Source of the DNA: Embleya scabrispora DSM 41855
Lineage (GTDB): Bacteria; Actinomycetota; Actinomycetes; Streptomycetales; Streptomycetaceae
DNA length: 64,000 nt
Assembly (NCBI RefSeq): GCF_000372745.1
Contig: NZ_KB889672.1
Location: 1-64,000 of the forward strand
Direction: 5' to 3'
Shown one piece after another: positions 61,186 to 64,000 of the stretch (position 1 is the first letter of the stretch; the number at the start of each line of letters is the position of its first letter). A program made the translations under genes and the position numbers. The notes below the pieces were generated by a model. It was given only the letters and a program-made list of their open reading frames with translations. It was not told where the DNA came from and did no database searches.

Positions 61186-62007
61186 ATGCCGACAGCGAAA
61201 GATCTTGATCCGGAAGCCTCGATGTGGGACCTCTTCGGCGCACACCTGCGATTTCTCCGCAAACTCGCAGGCATGACGCAGCAGAAGCTCGGGAGCGACT
61301 TGCATTCAACAGGGTCGTTTGTTGGACAGATAGAGACCGCCGAGCGACGGCCCAGCCCCGAGTTCGCGGCCGATCTCGATCGAGCCCTTGGCGGAACGGG
61401 CCTGCTGATCGCCACCGCCTTCCACGCGTACCGCTTGGCGGAGGGGCGGCTCAGTTGGTTCGAGACCTTCGCGGAGTCCGAGCAGCAGGCATCCCGCATC
61501 CGTACCTTCCAGCCGCAGGCGATTCCCGGACTGCTCCAGTGCGAGGATTACGTCCGGGCCCTCCTGCACAAGGCCAGGTTTCCGCCGGCGATCGTCGAGT
61601 CCTGGGTTGCGCGTCGACTCAAGCGAAAGCGCTTGCTCACCAAGAAGGAGGCGCCGCAGTACTGGGCGGCAGTGGACGAGGCCGCACTCATCCGACTGAA
61701 GCATGATCCACGGGTGGCCGGCCCACAACTCGTGCATCTGCTGGAGGTGAGTGAATTGTCGAACGTGGTGTTCGAAGTAGTCCCGATGGACTGCGGCTTG
61801 CACCCTTGCATGGATGGGGCATTCGTCGTGCTCTCGATTCCTGGTCGCGGCGAGTGTGCCTACGCGGCCGGCATGGTCGAGGGGCAGATGATCACCGAAG
61901 GCCACGCCGTCGCGGAAATTCAGCGTCGATACGATCTGTTGCGAGCCGAGACTCTTTCCCCCTCGCGTTCGCAACAGCTTCTGCGAGACCTCTTGGAGAG
62001 CACATGA
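61186..62007 (+). CDS. XRE family regulator with DUF5753-like domain
   Basis: A 273-residue protein. The helix-turn-helix is at about residues 20-70 (LRFLRKLAGMTQQKLGSDLHS then TGSFVGQIETAERRPS). A C-terminal domain of the streptomycete DUF5753 type follows (QAIPGLLQCEDYVRALLHKARFP and further segments). These regulators occur with a small DUF397 protein and sit in hundreds of copies in streptomycetes, some controlling development or natural products. Here its stop overlaps the DUF397 start. It is divergent from the graspetide operon, which makes local control plausible. ATG at 61186. Confidence 0.9.
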   Translation: MPTAKDLDPEASMWDLFGAHLRFLRKLAGMTQQKLGSDLHSTGSFVGQIETAERRPSPEFAADLDRALGGTGLLIATAFHAYRLAEGRLSWFETFAESEQQASRIRTFQPQAIPGLLQCEDYVRALLHKARFPPAIVESWVARRLKRKRLLTKKEAPQYWAAVDEAALIRLKHDPRVAGPQLVHLLEVSELSNVVFEVVPMDCGLHPCMDGAFVVLSIPGRGECAYAAGMVEGQMITEGHAVAEIQRRYDLLRAETLSPSRSQQLLRDLLEST

Positions 62008-62195
62008 CGAAGGCACGCTCCCAGTCCCCCGGTTGGCGGAAGTCGACCTACAGCGGTCAGAGCGACCAGGAATGCGTTGAGGTGGCGCCACTCGACAGCG
62101 CTGTTGGTGCACGCGATTCCAACGACATAGCGCGCGGCCATCTGGCCATATCGCCGGTCGCCTGGGCAGCTCTGATGCAGTCCATCAAACAGTGA
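62004..62195 (+). CDS. DUF397 domain protein
   Basis: A 63-residue DUF397 protein with the usual GWRKSTYSGQSDQECVEVA core and VGARDSNDIARGHLAISP end. It is coupled to the XRE gene by an ATGA overlap. In known pairs the small protein modulates the regulator; biochemical role not settled. Confidence 0.93.
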   Translation: MTKARSQSPGWRKSTYSGQSDQECVEVAPLDSAVGARDSNDIARGHLAISPVAWAALMQSIKQ

Positions 62196-62221
62196 TCCGA
62201 CGTCACAGGTGAGAGGCGCAA

Positions 62222-62857
62222 GTGCGTGAGGAAGTCGGGTGTGAGCCACCGCTGATGGTCATGCTCGTCGCCTCCGTCATCGTCTACGACCGGGTGAACA
62301 GGCGGGTCGTGCTCCTGCGTCGAGGCGAGAACAAGACGTTCGCGCCCGGGATGTGGAGTCTGCCCAGCGGCAAAGCAGCGCCTGGGGAACCCATCACGCA
62401 CACGGCAGTTCGCGAACTCCGCGAGGAGACGGGGCTGGTGGTCGCGCCGCAGGCGTTGCGTCTCACCCATGTGACGCACAGCACTCACAGCCCGGAGGCG
62501 CCGGAGGGGTTCGTCGTGCTGGTCTTCGCTGCCGAGGAGTGGGGCGGCGAGCCCGTCAACGCCGAGCCCGGCAAGCACTCGGCTGTGGCCTGGGTCGACA
62601 CGGACGACCTGCCGACCGACTTCGTTCCGTCGACCCTGCACGCGTTGGAACGGTACCTCGCGAGCAAGCGCCCCGAGGTGGCCATCGACGGATGGGACGG
62701 CGCACAAGGCCGTCCGCTTGCCGGCTCCCACGACCCGGCCGGCCCACCCGCACCCCGCGCCCCCTTCCAGACGCGCCCGGCCGGACCGGATGGGGTATCG
62801 GCCGCGTCGCGGGTGTACGTCCCGGCGCGTAGCGAACGGCCCGACCCGGCCGCATAG
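62222..62857 (+). CDS. NUDIX hydrolase with disordered tail
   Basis: A 211-residue NUDIX protein with a complete box GKAAPGEPITHTAVRELREE followed by TGL. Residues 1-155 form the domain. The last 55 residues are Pro/Ala/Arg-rich and disordered. GTG start at 62222, 26 bases after the DUF397 gene, on the same strand. Substrate unknown. A shorter start at MVMLVASVIVYD is possible. Confidence 0.88.
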   Translation: MREEVGCEPPLMVMLVASVIVYDRVNRRVVLLRRGENKTFAPGMWSLPSGKAAPGEPITHTAVRELREETGLVVAPQALRLTHVTHSTHSPEAPEGFVVLVFAAEEWGGEPVNAEPGKHSAVAWVDTDDLPTDFVPSTLHALERYLASKRPEVAIDGWDGAQGRPLAGSHDPAGPPAPRAPFQTRPAGPDGVSAASRVYVPARSERPDPAA

Positions 62858-63310
62858 GGGACGTGCGACCGGTCACGGAAGACCCTTGCCGGCTCGCTCG
62901 CCCCCACCGCCCAGCCCGTCTCGCGCCGACCACTCCCCGCCACGCCGACCCGCGCCAACCCACGCCGACCGCCGACCCTCACGGTTCGGGTGTGCCTCTT
63001 GCCGCACAATCGCCCATATAAATGCATGCTACACTTATTAGCGAAGCTAACAAGCATGGCTCGCGACCGTGGTACGTCGGTCGCATGAGAGTGCGGAGGT
63101 CTCGCTGCCGCGGCGCCGTTGGAGGAGCACTTCGACGTGCACGTGCCGCTCCTGGTCGCGACCGTCGACCACCGCGACACCCCGACGGCGCGTACGCCGC
63201 AGCCCGTCGTGGCCGCCGCCTGACCCTGCCGCCGCCCGACTCGGCAGGGCGAGTAGAAATAGTTCGACAGCTGTAAAACCTGTAAACCTGCGGAAAAGGA
63301 AGTGCGCGAC
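62858..63310. other. Noncoding region with AT-rich palindrome
   Basis: 453 bases without a convincing gene. Between about 63011 and 63056 the composition turns AT-rich and holds the palindrome described at 63029-63053, followed by ATG and a 10-codon frame ending at 63087. The rest, 63088-63300, has no codon bias I trust in any frame. It may contain a decayed gene start. Confidence 0.5.
63029..63053 (+). promoter_or_regulatory. Candidate operator and -10 box
   Basis: cttattagc (63033-63041) and gctaacaag (63045-63053) are inverted repeats, eight of nine bases paired, around gaa. tacact (63029-63034) overlaps the left arm and could be a -10 box. An ATG follows two bases later. The arrangement resembles an autoregulated MarR-type promoter, but the gene that should follow is missing. 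Confidence 0.4.
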
Positions 63311-63739
63311 ATGTACCAGCGGATCCTGGTCGCAGTGGACTCCACCCCCGAAGCCGACGAAGTCCTGGCGCACACCGCCCGACTGGCCGTCGCCGGCGAA
63401 GCCGCCGTCCGCGTCCTGCACGTGCAGGCCCTGGACGTGGTGGACGGCGGCGGCGTGGGCGGCGTCGTCGAGGACGAGACCGCCGACGCGGCGGTCAAGG
63501 TGGTCACCTCGGCCGTCGACACGCTCAAGGCGGCCGGCGTGAGCAACGTCGAGGGCTGGACCGAGGAAACCGTGCGCGGCGACATACCCAACGCGGTCCT
63601 GGATCAGGCCCGCACCTTCGACGCCGACCTGGTCGTGCTGGGCGCGCGTCGACACGGCGGCGTGGCGAGCCTGTTCCTGGGCAGCGTCAGCGACACGGTC
63701 GCCCACCGCTCGGCCTGCCCGGTACTGCTGATCCCGTAA
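63311..63739 (+). CDS. Universal stress protein
   Basis: A 142-residue single-domain UspA-type protein. It starts MYQRILVAVDSTPEADEVL and ends with the nucleotide-binding loop GARRHGGVASLFLGSVSDTV (G-x2-G-x9-G-S pattern approximately kept), then CPVLLIP. It is expected to bind ATP and support stress survival. The ATG at 63311 has AAGGAAG eight bases upstream, better placed than for the GTG at 63302. Confidence 0.92.
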   Translation: MYQRILVAVDSTPEADEVLAHTARLAVAGEAAVRVLHVQALDVVDGGGVGGVVEDETADAAVKVVTSAVDTLKAAGVSNVEGWTEETVRGDIPNAVLDQARTFDADLVVLGARRHGGVASLFLGSVSDTVAHRSACPVLLIP

Positions 63740-63755
63740 TCCACCCGCCCACACG

Positions 63756-63799
63756 CGCGGGCCCCGCACCTTCCCCCGAGGGGACGTCCGGGGCCCGCG
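63756..63799. terminator. Terminator between the last two genes
   Basis: An 11-bp perfect stem (cgcgggccccg / cggggcccgcg) with a 22-nt loop between the universal stress protein gene (+) and the partial gene at the right edge (-). Confidence 0.65.
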
Positions 63800-63826
63800 G
63801 CGTGTGGTGGTCGGCTGATCTCCCCC

Positions 63827-64000
63827 TCAACCCAGCGGCACCGCACGCCGGTTGGGGTCGCGAAGGTCGGTGCCGTGGCTGAGCCACTTCTCCTGGAGCG
63901 CCTCCGCGCCCTGTGCCCGCTTCCAGGCAGCCTCGGCGGGCGTCATCGGAAGCAGCGGGAAGAACCGGACCGGGTCGGCCGGATCCGGCAGCGCCAGGTC
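63827..64000 (-). CDS. C-terminal end of a probable suppressor-of-fused (SUFU) domain protein
   Basis: The last 57 codons of a minus-strand gene that continues right of the window. It reads DPVRFFPLLPMTPAEAAWKR, then a middle part with ALQEKWLSHGTDLRDPNRR, ending VPLG and a TGA stop. The pattern LLPMTPAEAAWKR plus GTDLRDP fits the C-terminus of bacterial SUFU-domain proteins, often linked to immunity or toxin neutralisation. The family call is from a short fragment. Confidence 0.5.
   Translation of the reverse strand, partial: DLALPDPADPVRFFPLLPMTPAEAAWKRAQGAEALQEKWLSHGTDLRDPNRRAVPLG

Noticed and set aside
63022..63276. Open frame of 84 codons (MHATLISEANKHG)
   Set aside because: It begins inside the AT-rich promoter-like stretch, lacks a ribosome site and becomes Arg/Ala-rich without third-position bias.

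Overview
The window is chromosomal DNA of a high-GC filamentous actinobacterium, most likely a member of the Streptomycetaceae. This rests on the strong G/C bias at third codon positions, GTG and TTG starts, TGA stops overlapping the next start codon, several WhiB, XRE-DUF397, AIM24/TerD and mycothiol-linked genes, and long GC-rich terminator hairpins. No rRNA gene is present, so genus and species cannot be read from the sequence.

Layout. From 1 to about 48 kb the window is a conserved actinobacterial housekeeping block. From the families I recognise, its order closely follows the Rv3193c-Rv3211 region of Mycobacterium tuberculosis: UPF0182 membrane protein, PDZ/Lon-like protease, DUF2342 metalloprotease, AarF kinase, whiB7, uvrD2, mycoredoxin, nudC, adnB, adnA, alkyltransferase-like protein, moeZ, DUF3152 protein, TetR regulator, DUF3107 protein, ferritin-like protein and DEAD-box helicase. 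Streptomycete-type genes are inserted in it: a Sel1-repeat protein, two initiator tRNA genes, moaE, a TerD-AIM24 fusion with two AIM24 paralogues, a ThiF-like protein, an M20 peptidase and a SpoIIE phosphatase. Two themes stand out. One is DNA end processing and repair (AdnA, AdnB, UvrD2, alkyltransferase-like protein). The other is redox and antibiotic stress (WhiB7, mycoredoxin, NudC).

From 48 to 57.7 kb the genes are metabolic: alpha/beta hydrolase, a degraded methyltransferase, MaoC hydratase, ribokinase with a NUDIX hydrolase, a PHP phosphoesterase, a mycothiol-dependent formaldehyde dehydrogenase coupled to a metallo-beta-lactamase-fold hydrolase, and a NYN-domain nuclease.

From 57.7 to 62.2 kb lies the most interesting accessory unit, a graspetide (omega-ester peptide) RiPP operon on the minus strand. 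It holds three small unknown genes, then a 70-residue precursor, an ATP-grasp ligase and a PIMT-like O-methyltransferase with a C-terminal extension, all translationally coupled. This is the gene set known for fuscimiditide-type peptides, which carry side-chain esters plus an aspartimide. A divergent XRE regulator and its DUF397 partner face it. The ligase reading frame is broken by what looks like one missing G in a G run. The same kind of lesion breaks a methyltransferase near 49.86 kb, so sequencing error is a serious alternative to real decay.

The other notable signal is the whiB7 leader: a candidate WhiB7-type promoter, a 140-codon leader ORF, and an attenuator with mutually exclusive hairpins in front of whiB7. 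The right end holds a NUDIX hydrolase, a universal stress protein and the C-terminal end of a probable suppressor-of-fused domain protein. I see no CRISPR array, transposase, integrase or plasmid genes.
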